From Poronia punctata (lineage: Eukaryota > Ascomycota > Sordariomycetes > Xylariales > Xylariaceae), in contig MU401555.1 of the NCBI GenBank assembly GCA_022579005.1, positions 62,001 through 126,000 on the forward strand: 64,000 bases of DNA, in the 5' to 3' direction. A program made the position numbers and the translations under genes. Positions 1-12,464 of the stretch are shown one piece after another (the first letter of the stretch is position 1; every line of letters begins with the position of its first letter). The notes beneath the pieces were generated by a model. It had not been told where the DNA came from and searched no databases. It saw nothing but the letters and a program-made list of their open reading frames with translations.

Positions 1-2160
1 GAAGACCCCCTCGTCCCATCTTCCTAGCCCTTTGATCACGTCGGTTATGATTTGCCCTCGAACCTTTGTTCTCCTCTTTTCGCTTCCTAGCATGTTCCGT
101 GTCCTTGTCGCCAGTAGGACCCGCCACATTTCCTCCACGACCACCACCACCGCCGCCACGACCGCCACGACCACCACGTCCGCCACCTTGTCCCGTCCCT
201 CTACCTCGACCGCGTCCTCTTGAGCCACCCGGTCCTCCAGAGTCTATATCCGAATCTTCAGGTCCAGAACCCGCCGCATTGGCCCGCCAAGCAGTCGAGG
301 TAAGAGTTGGCTGGTTACCCCTAAACCCACTATATTTCATCTCCAACTGCTTCATCTGGTTGGGTGTCCGATTAAGCATGACAGCCCAGCCTTCGATAGC
401 TTCGTCCGTCATGTTTGTTTGCTGTTTTAATTTCGTTCTCGCGTCACTTCTCTTTGTCGTCGCGTCCCGGTCGAATGTCTTTGGATTGGCTTGGAAGGCC
501 CTGAAGAGGATTTCTTCATTCATGTCTTTTCGTTTCTGGTCTTTTGCATCGCCCGTGTCGTCATTCACGACCATACCAACATCGGCAGCGTCATACGTAT
601 CATCACGCTCGTCATCATCGGCATCAAAGGCGGAAAGTGCTGATAAAATGGCGGCCTTGTTGGGAGCTGCAGTCCGATCTCCGAGTATATCGTCTGTTGT
701 TTGTCCTGGATTGCGTTTTCCAAAGTGCAACTTTCCTACATCGACGGCCAAACGGTCAAACTCATCATCGTCAAAGACGTTTTGTCGTTTGGGTATTAGA
801 GGTGGCGTTGAATGTGGAGCAATATCATGACTTTTTGTTTGTTCCCTATCCGGCGATCTATAACACGGTTAGCGATGGATTAATTTAGTTATCAAGTAGG
901 GGGGACTGACAACTCTTTGGTGCGATCGGCTTTTGCTAAATGAGGTGGCAGCGAGTCTTCGAGTAAATGTGCTATGACTTGTTCTGTATTGTCATCGTAT
1001 TCGTCCAAGAGTAGCGAAACAAATCCAGACCCCAAGTCCGGAAAGAGATCTTGTATCTGGGAGATTTGACTCATCCGATGCACTCGCATTTCACCACCTA
1101 GATCAGCTTCTTCTTCAGTCATGATACCCTTTCCTTTGTCGACCTTGCGTTTGATTAGCCGTTTTGGCCGCGTGTGAATTCCCGGTTTGCGGTAACCTTG
1201 TAGAGCATCAAGAACATCTCTGCTTCGACCCAGTCCAGTGTCGGATTGTTCGAGACGATGTCGAATCTGTTTCAGGAGAGGCGTTGCCGTCACCAACTCG
1301 GGAACCATGGAATCGGCGGCATTGAGCGGACCAGTTTTATGTGCATCGGCAGCGCTCTTCAAGGAATATAGTTGATCGGCGAGCGTCGAGTATCTTGGAG
1401 AGTCCCCTTCCGCCAGGCCAATAAGACAGAGGTAGGTAGTAGTAACGAGAGTCTTTCTCAACGGAGGATTCATGATCCGGAAACAACTAATGAGCCCATC
1501 GAGAAAATCACTGCCGGCAAAGAAGAATGCCGCGACATCAGGAGAGGCATGAATGAGATGATTGAGTCTCTTTAGTCGTAACTCGACAAAGTTCAGATCT
1601 GCCTTGATCCCAGAATCAAGAGCCTGTATTAACGACTTTTTGAGACCTTGTAGAGATGTCATACCATCCTGCGTTTGGACAGCCGACTTGACGCACGGGC
1701 CTGCATTCTTCTTCCCGTAGACCCGGCTGTAATCGGAGAGAAATTCCCAAGTAAGCAAAGAAGAAGGGGCGGAAGGTAAGCGTAATAACCTCGAGCTTAA
1801 CAGGAAACATTGACGAAGAAGAAGGCTGGCTGGTTGAGATGTTCCGAGAATGTTTATACCGGAAACTGCTATCTCTCTGGCGAATGTGACCTGAAAGGAA
1901 GCAATGGACTCGTCCTGTTTTATGTGGGATATCAATTCATCTTCGGATAATGAGAGATATGCTTCGACTAGGGAAACCCATGTGGATAGACAGGTTTCCC
2001 ATTCCACGGGGACGATACGATCTCTCCAGGGGGCGGTAGGGAAAGCGGCAAACGAAGGTAAAGTTGGTGACATGTTGTATGTCTTGTATTCACCATGGAG
2101 ATACTGGCACTCAAAAGGTTGAACAGAATATGAAAATAGGTGGTTTGATGATATATTCAC
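1..2160 (-). CDS. CUE-domain protein, ASCC2/Cue3-like (3' end off the left edge)
   Basis: Exon 1 is 2160-911 and exon 2 runs from 857 past the left edge. The 53-bp intron (858-910) has a GTCAGT donor, a GCTAAC branch site and a TTATAG acceptor, and joins the exons in frame. About 702 codons are visible. A helical N-terminal region is followed near residues 363-403 by a CUE domain (core DLFPDLGSGFV), a ubiquitin-binding fold. An acidic linker and a long RGG/RG-rich basic tail follow, ending in a Lys/Arg-rich stretch at the edge. This layout fits the fungal relatives of human ASCC2 and yeast Cue3/Rqt3, which bind ubiquitinated stalled ribosomes in the ribosome-quality-control trigger complex. 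The family call is from the domain order and motif; the role is inferred. The 5' end faces RPS20 across a shared intergenic region. Confidence 0.8.
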
Positions 2161-2654
2161 CTCTCATCACCTCTTTTCTTATATTACCCTAGGATTAGAG
2201 AAGAAGGGCTTATATGTTAGGTACCCCCCTTGTTGGTAAGAAATGCTGACCGGATGACTCCCGCAACGGATACATGCCCCGTACGCTGCTTTGCTGCCAA
2301 TGCCTAGCATCATCGAACCCCGGGGGATCATGACGTTGATTGGTTAGAAATTGAACCACTTCCCAGAGTGGAAACAAACGACCTCTAGGGTCCACCATCC
2401 AGACTAGGTAGAGAGCTACCTAGCTGACAGCCTTACCCGGAAATCAACCCTTATCTTATCAACCGATTTCGTCCCCCATGCTTCCCACATAATCACCCCG
2501 CCAAGCTATAATTTTCCCTTTCTAATAAATCTTGCCCACCCGGTTTTCACGATACATTCAAAATCGACACAATCAACAGCCTTCATCACGTTACCGAAAC
2601 GAAAATAAACGTTCGAGTCGTGAAGGCAAATTTTTTTAAAAAAAAAAATTCAAG
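2161..2654. promoter_or_regulatory. Divergent intergenic region between the CUE gene and RPS20
   Basis: No open gene is seen. The region must hold the promoters of both divergent genes. Just before the RPS20 start there is a T-run followed by an A-tract (2630-2648), a plausible nucleosome-depleting element of a highly expressed ribosomal protein gene. Confidence 0.5.
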
Positions 2655-3275
2655 ATGTCTTACAACAAGAAGGGAGATGATTTCGGGTAAGGACACACGA
2701 AACCGCACCACCACCACCACCACCCACCACCACTACTACAATTGCGCAAAGACGAAAACTAATTGCCATTAATTTATATATAGCGAGGCGCCCAAGACTC
2801 ACAAGATCCGAATCACATTGACTTCCCGCAAGGTCCAGGCTCTTGAGAAGGTTTCTCAGGAATTGATTGATCGTGCCAAGAGCAAGGACCTTCGCGTCAA
2901 GGGCCGTACGTCGCTTCCTTAATTAAACCTAAAAACCACCCACCACCCCACTTACCACTACAAACGAACGAACGCGCGAGTGTGTTAACATTAGACAAAA
3001 AATAGCCGTCCGTCTTCCTACCAAGGTCCTCAAGGTCACCACCCGTAAGACTCCTTGCGGTGAGGGTTCCAAGACTTGGGATTGCTTCGAGATGGTTAGT
3101 ATTCTCTATACCTACACACACACACACAGACAGTTCGACTAATAATATTGGGGGTTTTTTTTTTCAGAGAATCCACAAGCGTCTCATCGATCTTAACGCC
3201 CCTACCGAGATCGTCAAGCAGATCATTGTCAACATCGAGGCTGGTGTCGAGGTCGAGGTCACCATTGCTGCTTAA
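2655..3275 (+). CDS. RPS20: 40S ribosomal protein uS10 (S20)
   Basis: Four exons: 2655-2686, 2784-2905, 3006-3094 and 3168-3275. They sum to 351 nt (116 aa), the normal length for eukaryotic uS10. The first intron lies after only 10 codons, as is common in fungal ribosomal protein genes. The protein carries the conserved HKIRITLTS strand, the KGPVRLPTK loop, [14 protein letters not shown], the RIHKRLIDL segment, and ends in EVEVTIAA. It is a structural protein of the small-subunit head. All splice joins keep the frame and all introns start GT and end AG. Intron 2 ends ATAG and intron 3 ends in a T-tract plus CAG. I see nothing odd in the protein. Confidence 0.98.
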
Positions 3276-3622
3276 TTGCAACACGAAGAGACAAGATGGA
3301 TTGAAAAAAAGGGATAATAATGTGCTAGGAAAGAAATTATGTCGTCTTGGCTCTGAATTAGAGGATAGAACCTTTTGTCAGATGCTAGGTATAACTCTTC
3401 AAAATCTAAGCACATACACATCTCCAACATTATGCTCATGCCATTATTGAATGTTGACTGCGTAGGCTATAATCGCTTCTTGGTCATGATCTCGAGTATC
3501 TAATATTAAATTTCCGGGACTTTTAAACCCCACGCTTTTCAGAAGTCTGCCATCATGCTAGTATTGTGTTATACAGGCAACCTTTTTTATACTTAACCCA
3601 ACCTCATCAAAAGATATCCGCA
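3276..3622. other. Convergent 3' intergenic region
   Basis: This lies between the stop of RPS20 and the stop of the nucleoporin gene. It should contain both 3' UTRs and poly(A) sites. No coding signal was seen. Confidence 0.5.
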
Positions 3623-5469
3623 TTAAAAAGTCCAAATACAATCTTCTCTCATGGGTGGTACTTCTGGCATATCCCCATCAAAACACCCTTTCGCAGCCAT
3701 ATCAGCATAAGCCGCCTTGACCGCATCCGTGTATTCCTCTGGACTTGGTTCCGTATCTCTGTTATAAGCGGGTGGACCATCTGGGAACAAAACCTTGCGC
3801 CAGCTTCCATCTGGATTACGAATACCAGGCGCTTGGTGATCTGGTGTTGTTTCTGGTGGTATTTGATCCATGTATTTATCACCTATCCTCCATTTGTAGA
3901 TGATTTGTTGGTTCTGGAATGCCGCCAGTCTTCCATTCATGCTTTTGGTGATGTAGCTCTCGGCCGGGGGATGTTGTTTTGTACTAGTAGGGGCGTATGG
4001 CCCTTGTTTACCCCCAGCTCCTGGAGGTTGGGCCTGAGTCTGTGCCTGTGCCTGAGGTTGTGCCCTGGCAAAGGGGTTGTTTGCCGCGGGTTGAGACTGG
4101 GCTTGAGAGGTGGCCGCAAATGGATTCGGGGCAGGCGCAGGCGCACCAAAGGCCCCATTGGTCTGGGCAGGTTGATTGGCGAAAGCGGAATTTGTCGCCG
4201 CAAAAGGATTGGCAGACACGGCTGGTGACATTGAAGTGTCCATAGACTGGTCGTTTGATGGCGCCTGTCCACCACCACCGAAAGGGTTCGGATTCGGGTT
4301 GGCTTGTGCAGCTTGTGCGAATGGTGAAGCGTTCGAGTTCGCAGCCTGTCCTACTTGAGCAAAGGGACTAGCTCCCATTGTTGAAGGTTGTTGTTGGCCA
4401 AACGGATTAGGTGCAGCTGCTCCTGCTGATGAAGCAGCGGCAAAAGGATTGCCTGGCTTTCCAAGAGTAGAGGGTTGACCAAATGCTGAAGATGTGCCTG
4501 CAGCAGCAGCAGCAAAGGGGTTTGGTCTCTGTCCCATTGTTGAGGGCTGCCCAAAAGCTGGCCCAGCCGCTCCCATGGTGGAGGGTTGTCCAAAGGCGGG
4601 CGCAGATGCACCCATTTGTGAAGGCTGTCCAAAGGCTGGACCTGAAGCTCCTAGCTGTGAAGGTTGTCCAAAGGCTGGCGCTGCAGCACCCATTTGAGAG
4701 GGTTGGCCGAATGTGGATTGGGTTTGTGGTGGCCTTGCAAAAGCGCTTTGATTTTGACCAAGGGTAGATGGTTGACCAAAAGCCGATGCACCACCTCCAC
4801 CGAACGCGCTGGATTGAGTCGTTGTGGAAAATGGGTTCTGGTTGGTGGCGGGAGTCGATGTCAGAGGATTTGCCGGTAGAGCATTGACAGCAAATACCCC
4901 GCTGGCACCACCGCCCTGGCCTGTACTCTGGTTACATATATCGATGCGATTCGGGTGTTGGTTCTCGGCCGCGAGTATCATGTTTATGGCTGCTTCGGGA
5001 TTGTCGCCCGCCTTCTGGATACGTTCTTTGGCAATCATGTACTGTCGTTCGATTTCGCCAATCTGTCACGACGTTTGGTAAGCAACCGGATTGACGTGTA
5101 TGGATTGGGGGAGAGGAACCCACAGCCGCTTGTATGTTTGGAGATGACCGTATCATTAACATGACCTCTTCAAGACTTTGTTCAACCTCGAATCCTCCAA
5201 ATAACTGTGCAGGAGCTTCCTTTCCAGGACCGTAGGCGGAAAAGATCCATGCCGGGCATTCATTTTTTAAATCTGTCCTGATCATATCTTTGGACAATTT
5301 GTACTTGCTTCCCCCATCCAAGTTGCTATTATTGGCGCCGGGATGTTCGAATCGACAGTTGGCTAGATGGGGATGTCAGAGCGTCGTCATGTAGCAGTTG
5401 GTTCACCAAAGTTCGCGACATACCTCCATAGCGGCACGTTCCCACCTGGTAATATTTACAGACAGCCAT
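3623..5469 (-). CDS. CCCH zinc-finger FG nucleoporin, Nup42/Amo1-like
   Basis: Exons 5469-5424, 5362-5166 and 5062-3623 give 560 aa. The start opens directly into a CCCH finger (residues 4-22) with spacing C-x7-C-x5-C-x3-H, split by intron 1. A helical segment follows, and then a long low-complexity region of FG repeats. About seven tandem units of the type AFGQPS-[QT]-[ML]-G sit at roughly 4450-4760, followed by NPFA/SPFA-type FG units. The C terminus is a conserved non-FG block (YKWRIGDKYMDQIP and a final DCIWTF). This order matches fungal Nup42/hCG1-family nucleoporins on the cytoplasmic face of the pore, which help mRNA export with Gle1 and Dbp5. Intron 2 uses a weak donor (GTCATG), chosen because it alone keeps the frame into IGEIERQY. 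Confidence 0.88.
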
Positions 5470-6575
5470 TTTCGTAGAGGCGAATCAATCGTATCCGTTT
5501 TAACGACGACTTTGAAGGGTGGAAGGGTTCAAGCTTGCACTAGACACAAAGACCGGGAGGGAGTGACAGGTCCAACCGGGACGCCGCCTCGTACTGTCAG
5601 CCTTGCGATCGCATAACAGTGTATAAACGTGCAGGGGCTGATTTAAGAATTGACTACCATGCAAAGAAGTCGAATAGAGAAATGACAGGGGTTCAAGTTG
5701 TATATAGGATTATGTAGAGAGGAAGTTGGGCTTCTTGACGTTGATGTGTTGCTAGGACAAGCAATGTCGTGGTCGCAAGGCAATGACAAAATAAAGTAAA
5801 TACAGCCTTATCAGCCCCACTCCTATCCGCTGCAAGGTAGATCCCCCATGCATGGTAGAGCCTACCCTGAACTAATATACACATGCAGATAGGTATTGTA
5901 CCTAACCTTAGGTACTAGGTACATACCTGCGGAAGTACACCTGATCCAAGAGCTTCATTCATACAAACAATGGAGTGACAATCGACAAATTTGATACTCA
6001 TATATGTTTAGAGCTCTATCTTGCGACTAGGAAGGCCACTGATTATGAAATTCTATATGTACGCGCAACCAGTGGCTTCAAACTGCCAAAGGGTACACGC
6101 GTGACGGCAGCCACCAAGTTGTTTGGTCCAGCTCTCAATTGGAGTCAATTCCTACATGCCGTACCAGACGTTTCAACTAGGTACTGACCCGAAACACCAC
6201 CAAGTCCTCTGTCGCGTAAAATAGCTTGCGATACATCTACACATAACCACTTGATATCAGTCTGCCCGAGCGAAAGGAAACGGATGAGCTTGCATACGAT
6301 CCTTCTCTTGAGCCGCCGCCTATTGCAAATACGACCTCACTCCATATGTGTCCACCTAGGTGCATTAGGCTCTAACCCCGCTCATTTGCCGGCATCGTGA
6401 ACAAGGGAGGGCGTCTAGAAAGGACTTGAGAGCTCGTCAAATGATTCATATACACATATCTCATTATAGACTATATCATGTGAAGTTCCCTTTATGAGGG
6501 AAATACATACATGTACTGACACAAGTAGGTATAACCAATAACCACTCCTCGTCCTTTTTAGAGAACGTACAGATC
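5470..6575. other. Intergenic region, nucleoporin 5' side to P450 3' side
   Basis: About 1.1 kb. It holds the nucleoporin promoter and the P450 3' UTR. Short AGGTACCTAGGTA-like tracts lie around 5890-5930. The only TACATGTA palindrome seen in the first 41 kb is at 6508-6515. No gene was recognised. Confidence 0.5.
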
Positions 6576-8450
6576 TCACGCCCGCCTCCTAAATTCGACC
6601 ATAGGTCCCTGTTTGAGACTCGTAAACTGGTCAATCAACTGATACTCCTCTGGACGATGACGTCCCCAATCAAGCTCGGGGCTTCCTTCAGCGGGATCGA
6701 AGCCCGCAGACTTTCGCATATCATACAAGAACAAGACGCGCGCCAATGTCGTCATCAGCTCGATATACGCTAGTCCCTTACCGATGCAGCCACGAGGGCC
6801 TATGGAAAAGGGACAGAAGGCGCTCTGAGCCAATGCAACGTCACGATCTGTAATGACGCCATCCGAAATCATCTTGGACGAGGCTGAAGCACCGACGATC
6901 CAGCGCTCGGGCACGTATGCGAACGGTTGCGGGTAATATGCTGCATTGTGGTGGATGGTGTAATGTGGTGTGCCTACTACTACGCCAGCGGGCACGAGCT
7001 CGCCGTCGATGGTGATGCCGCCGGGAAGAACCTCGCGAGGGGGGATGCCGCCGACAGAAGGGGACATGCGCATGGCTTCGTCGATGCAGGCTCGAAGGTA
7101 ATGGCAGGAGTTGAGTTGTTGACCTTGGATGATTTCTTCCACGTCGTTGAACTTGCTTCGGACTTCTTCGGTTGCCTTTTCTAGGGCCTGCAGGTTGCGG
7201 ACTAGGTAGAATATGGTGGCGGACATGGCCGTGGAGGTTGTGTCTGAGCCGGCAATGATTCTGCGACTGTTAATAGGGGGTTCGACAAGGCAAATGATGC
7301 AGGCATCTGGTGAGTATGATTTGGTCAGGATGAATGGACTCACAGTAAGTTGGATTCTCCCCAAAGTTCAGGCATCGCAAAACCTTGACCAGTTTCGGGA
7401 TCACGGGCCTTTAGTAGATGATAGAAGAAATCGCGACGGTCAGTATCATCGCCTAGCTTGGCACGTTCGGTCAACTGGGCTTTGCTATAAGCCATATATT
7501 TGGCACGGCCGGTAGCGATTCTTCGAAAGAGGACCTTGTCTAGATGGAGTTTCTCGACTAGACGCATTGTTCCGCACTTTTTCAGTCATATTAGCTAAAA
7601 TCCTTGACACGATGCCGATATACAAGATGCGAAGACATGGTTGACGACTTACAATCAAATGACGCGTCGTGGCAAGCGACACGAGATCTAGGGCATAGCG
7701 ATTATCCGGTCGGTCCAGCATATGAAAGGCCTTGCCAAAGGATAAATCGCCAAGGATATCCATGGCCAGATAATTACACCAGTCGGCCATGTTTTTGGAT
7801 ACTGTCCAGCCCTTCTTTTCATCGCTAGCGCCGAGTCCGATTTGTTCGCAGAATGATCGGACATTGGCTAGGATATAACGTTCCATCTCCTTCATAGCAG
7901 AGTCGGAGAAAGCCTGCGAGAGCACACGGCGCTTACGTGCGTGTACCGTCTTATCTCTCGTGTTATGTGTGTTGGGTACTGGATGAGCAAAGGCGTCATA
8001 AAAGGCTGCTTTACGAACATTGGCCTTGAAGCCGTAAATGTCCTTTAGTGCCCCATTCGAATTGAACGATAGACTGTTTGGCCCGAAGCGCACAATCTTG
8101 CCTGATTATAAATGTCAGTACGCATCATCTTATGTACTGTTGCAGGTGGCGATAGTGTGTTATCCTACCATAACGTTCGTGCATTCTCCAAAACTGGAGA
8201 TGTCGGTCGCCTTTCCATGCATGATAGAGTTGATGGGCATCTGTAATCTTGGCCAGAAATGGACCGGGATATTTGGCTAGTGGATGGAAAAAGATTCGAT
8301 ATATCACCAATCCAACAGTCTGCGATGAGGGGCATGGGTTAGTCGATGGTGTTACTACATCATGAGATACGTGTAAGTGATATTGTTGGGGAACCTCACA
8401 TAAAGTATACCTAGTCCAGCCACAGCCGGAATAACAAACGCCAACACCAT
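6576..8450 (-). CDS. Cytochrome P450 monooxygenase
   Basis: Five exons: 8450-8400, 8319-8169, 8101-7653, 7576-7344 and 7266-6576, giving 524 aa, a normal P450 length. An N-terminal hydrophobic anchor (MVLAFVIPAVAG and onward) is followed by the PGPFLAK proline hinge. The I-helix oxygen-binding motif is AGSDTTSTA. The heme-binding loop is FSIGPRGCIGKGLAY with the cysteine ligand. The PERW motif is in VPERWIVG. It is a membrane-bound heme-thiolate oxygenase of the fungal secondary-metabolism type (CYP67/CYP58-like architecture); the substrate cannot be told. Intron 3 ends at an AAG acceptor rather than CAG/TAG, and only that site gives RHLI-CGTMRLVEKL in frame. No other biosynthetic gene is adjacent, so it looks solitary. 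Confidence 0.92.
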
Positions 8451-10763
8451 CGTGTGTAATGTTTCTGCGGTGATCGATATGCCTCACATAGAAAGATAAT
8501 GTATAGATGGTGTAACTTGTATGCTTATTCCTTGCTTATCATCTTTGATGCTGTGTCTATATATACAAGAAAAAAGATAATACGTGCCCCGCGCACGATA
8601 ACAGACATACCCAACCAGCACCCTAAATTCCTAGGGCCGGTAGAAGAATACGAACCTTCATTATAGGTATACCGATCGAATCATACGTAAGAGCTAAAGA
8701 ATCCGATTGTTCCGCACTTTCCTGCACGTTCACAAACGGTCGAGGCTCCGGAACGTTTTGTCTGGGTCAGTTGACTTCGGCTTGTCGCGGGCTTTTGCTG
8801 ACGACGGCTTGAGTTTTCTAATCGGGGGCCCATTTTAAATCATGCAGATAAGCATTTCTGCATGAACCGAACAAGACTTGAAGAATGAAAGAAAATGTAA
8901 CGGTTATAAGCGGGAACTTCTAATCGGTGCTCGGGCTTTTTCTTGGCGGGGGTAGGCCTTTCCGTGGAATGCCGCTTTTCGATTACACTATTGACACCTT
9001 TTTGTTACGTCAAGTTGAAGAGAACATCGAGATGTCGGTGAACACCTGACTTGAAGTGTATGCAGTAATTCGCCTTTAGGTAATTCGCCATCTGGTAATT
9101 CGCCTTTTGGTAGTTCGGTGTGGAAAATGATATATCCGTTATCAATCCGGGGGTGTTTAATACCAGCAGGCAGTGTGAATGGAATTATTCCAGAAATCGC
9201 ATGTTGCAAATGCAAGCGAGATGAAAGGGGTCATTTGCTGACAGTGTGTATACACAGTATCGAAGCCTATAAGTACAGTAGACTTCCCCAGATTTGCAGA
9301 CTGTACGTTTGACAGTCAGTACAGTTGATCATCTACGGGTCCCAACGACGACGGCGCGTTATCTGTGATGCATTCCACTTTGCGTATGATTAAAATACGA
9401 TGGTAATTCTGCCAATTCTTCTTAACCCGGTCACAGGTACTAGGTAGCTTGATGAGGGGTGAGTACCACATAATGTCAGTTGTACCACCACTGTATGATT
9501 TGCGTTTGAGGGTCCCTCCTACGTATACCTACGTGTTCCACCGACAAGGACGTAGGTACAGAGGACAGTTGCATTATCATAGTAACAGCGACGATGTACG
9601 TGTAAATAGAGGTTGCCTTTAATGTTTACCGAACCATGTCCATGTCTCACCTTACCGCGTACCAGTCGATGGTCAGCAATCCGCGCCCGGTTGAATCGAT
9701 ATTTGGTAGGCTACGAGTACCTACGTGTATGGACAACGCATCAAAGTACTTACATACCCAACGAGTTCATGAGCAACAAAGTCCACCACAAGCAGACAAC
9801 ATCATCGTACATTTCAGGTTATACACGCCTGCAAACATGACAAGTTGACGTGCTTGTCGATCTAGGAAAAAAGTAGATTGAGATGAAGTGTAGTATCACC
9901 TAAAGTTTGTACACGTATGCTGTGTATCGTAAGTACGACAGATCAACGCTAAGCCTCTAAAAGTCTATATAGCAATCGGGGGCAGGTACACAGGATAGGA
10001 GATGTTTCACCAACAAGAGTTCTGGCATCCTTCCGAAACAAGTAAAGAGATTTGATAACCCAATCAGAAACCTTGGATAGCCCCATGGGTCTAGACGATC
10101 AGCGCGATTTAGCGCCTTTTTCCATTGACAAGCATCTTTTGGTGAAAGGGGTCGCTTTATTCTATTGAATGCTTGGGACCTTGAATGCAATTTGATTTGA
10201 TAGGTACGGGGTCATGGCGCCGGTCTTGCTTCATTTCTCTCTCTCCTTGCCTTGTCTTGGATCTTTTCGGGAGTGACACGATCAATCAATAGTCGCCAAT
10301 TCGCTCGTTCTGCCTGCACGATTCATTCATTCACTCATTCCAATATCAACGACAGTCTCTCTTTCCACTAAAGATTGTGCAATTCTGCCAATTCACCTTT
10401 TATCGCGACGACATTCCTTTTTTACGATCCATACCTTCGAAACTACCGTTTGACATTCGTTGTAGACGATCATTACGTCGAGAAGGCGGTATACAAATCA
10501 ATACCTTTGTGCCCATACCAAACGGACACCGGGTTGTCCAACCTCGAACCTCGAACTTCGAACCTCGACGGTCCCTGCCTATTGTCGATTGTCAAACCAG
10601 AACGGAAGTCGAAGTCGAGGAGTCGACCACCACACTCGGGAAAAAAACGAAAGGCGACTCGACCACAATAACAGTAAAAATACGTTGTATAATCCTAGAT
10701 AAATCGGACTTGGGGGAGGAAGAAAGAAAAAGACTTGTATATCGATAATTGCCCTTTTTCAAC
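8451..10763. other. Long intergenic region with a short minisatellite
   Basis: About 2.3 kb between divergent genes. It contains a 15-bp repeat at 9065-9118. A C/T-rich stretch about 10220-10700 upstream of the next gene probably includes a long 5' leader. No coding region could be supported. Confidence 0.5.
9065..9118. repeat. 15-bp tandem repeat, about 3.5 copies
   Basis: The unit begins GTAATTCGCC with a variable 5-bp tail. Copies start at 9065, 9080 and 9095, with a degenerate partial copy at 9110. Because 15 is a multiple of 3, the minus strand reads as repeated five-residue units (GELPK/GELPD), but no gene context supports translation. Confidence 0.8.
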
Positions 10764-11403
10764 ATGGATTACGACGCTGTAGCAATGCAGTTTGGCAGGA
10801 TAGCCCGACACCTGCTCACACGTCGTGATGAAGACGAAGAGTACAAGAAATGCCATCCACGACCTGATATCGATCTATGTGAGAAGCCGGCGTCTGCCGA
10901 TAAGAGTACCCCCATCGTCATCGGTTCTATCGTGTAAGAGACAAACTTTATATGCCGTCATCATCTTGTGTGTGTTATTGAATGGAGAGGCATTTTGAGC
11001 TAACAAACAGGTTAAAAGAGGCGTTCTTGTCTTCGGTACCCTTGCCGTATTAACCTTCTTCCACTTTCGCAGAAAGCGCAAGGATAAGGAGGAATGGCCT
11101 AAAAGCCAACAAGAGCTTGAGGATTATGGCTTTGCTATCCCTGCTCATCACCTTCGTCAACCCCAGAATACCTATCATCAAGACCAACCCCAGCAACAGC
11201 AACAGCAACAACCACAGCAACGACATGAAGAACCCCATGCCATGTCCGATGACCATCAGAGACCCGCTCATGGTTCGCTTGATAATCTGGAGAGGTCATT
11301 GAGAGGAGGAGCCCAGCCCGCTAGGACTACTGGTGCGTTCAACCATCGTGACGAACAAATTTCCGCTGATATGAAGCCTGTGGAACCATCAGATCGGATA
11401 TGA
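10764..11403 (+). CDS. Small single-pass membrane protein, conserved fungal family
   Basis: Exons 10764-10933 and 11019-11403 give 184 aa. The donor is GTAAGAG, the branch site GCTAAC at 10999 and the acceptor AAG at 11018. This is the only join that fuses PIVIGSIV to GVLVFGTLAVLTFF as one transmembrane helix (about residues 48-72). The short N-terminal part has two cysteines (KKCHPRP and DLCEKPAS). After the helix come basic residues (HFRRKRKDKEE), then a QELEDYGF motif and a Gln-rich disordered tail. The pattern resembles an uncharacterised fungal family with a LCEKPAS motif before a single helix and a cytoplasmic [LV]DFG-type motif after it. Function is unknown. The resemblance is from memory, not a search. 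Confidence 0.7.
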
Positions 11404-12464
11404 GAATGATCTGTTTAGTACCACGTCGCCGAATAAGCGAATAAACAACTGTCTTAAGGCTGAGGAGGGAGCTGTGCGTAAGAGTCTTTCGCAACTGGCT
11501 CTATTTCCTATGGGTTGAGGAGTCGGCATCGGCATATTACGTACGCGTGGACCATAGCCGATGATGTGAATTGGTGCGAGCTGCTACCGAGTTGTTTCCT
11601 ACGTCTTGCCTTGCCTCGTCAACTCCATCAAGTAATACAGATGGGACGGGAGCAGAGACATGGATGAATTGAGGGAGCGGAGACGGAGGGACAGGTTGGT
11701 CAACATGATCAAGGTCATTCTACTGGAGGATGATGCCCCCACCGTGTTTGTATGTGGTTTTTAGCGACACCACCATCCGTGACGATACACCGGGGGGCAT
11801 TGTTGACTTGATTGATTGTGGGGAGGATTGTAGGATCAAGGCTTTTTAACCTAGCTTATTCATGAGATATTCTTCGATGATTCTTTTGTGGTCTCACGAG
11901 GGACACAATACTTGATTTTAACGCATCCCTTTCTTTGATCCTCTATGATTTGACGAAACATACAGATGATCTGTTTTAATCGGTGCCAGTCTATTGCCAA
12001 GGTCAAAGAGCGACGACGACTAGACCACAATGCAGGAGACGCCGCCTGGATGTGTATTACCTCCTCGTTAGACATGAGAATGTGTGTTGATTACGACGAC
12101 GATGTTTACGATCCATGAGCGAAATTACGATGTCGACAAGACGGCCGGTTTTGTGTTACATCTTCGAGCAGACATACTACTACGAGGTAGGAAGGATCAC
12201 GAGCATCAAGTTTTACGATCTCTAGACAAGTTGATTGATAAGTGGTGAATTGATTGAAATCATGCTCGACATAAGGTATAGAGCGTATGATGGATAAAAA
12301 CCCAAATAACCAGTTTTGATCATGTACAACAACAAAAAGAAGAATGTCCAAACTCCTTCCTGACCTCCTATCCTGCCCGACGTTGATGATGCATGTGAAA
12401 CCAAATAATACAGCCTGGTAAATATACAAAGAGAAAAAAATGCAAATCCAATCTATTCATTCCC
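11404..12464. other. Intergenic region, convergent 3' ends
   Basis: About 1.06 kb between the stops of two convergent genes. Open frames here are short and show no coding features. Nothing recognised. Confidence 0.45.

Noticed and set aside
66..830. Long plus-strand frame rich in Pro/Arg
   Set aside because: It is the antisense reading of the RGG tail of the CUE-domain gene, whose exon 2 is in frame with the CUE exon.
3106..3130. CA-dinucleotide run as a separate repeat feature
   Set aside because: It is a short run inside RPS20 intron 3 and of no clear significance.
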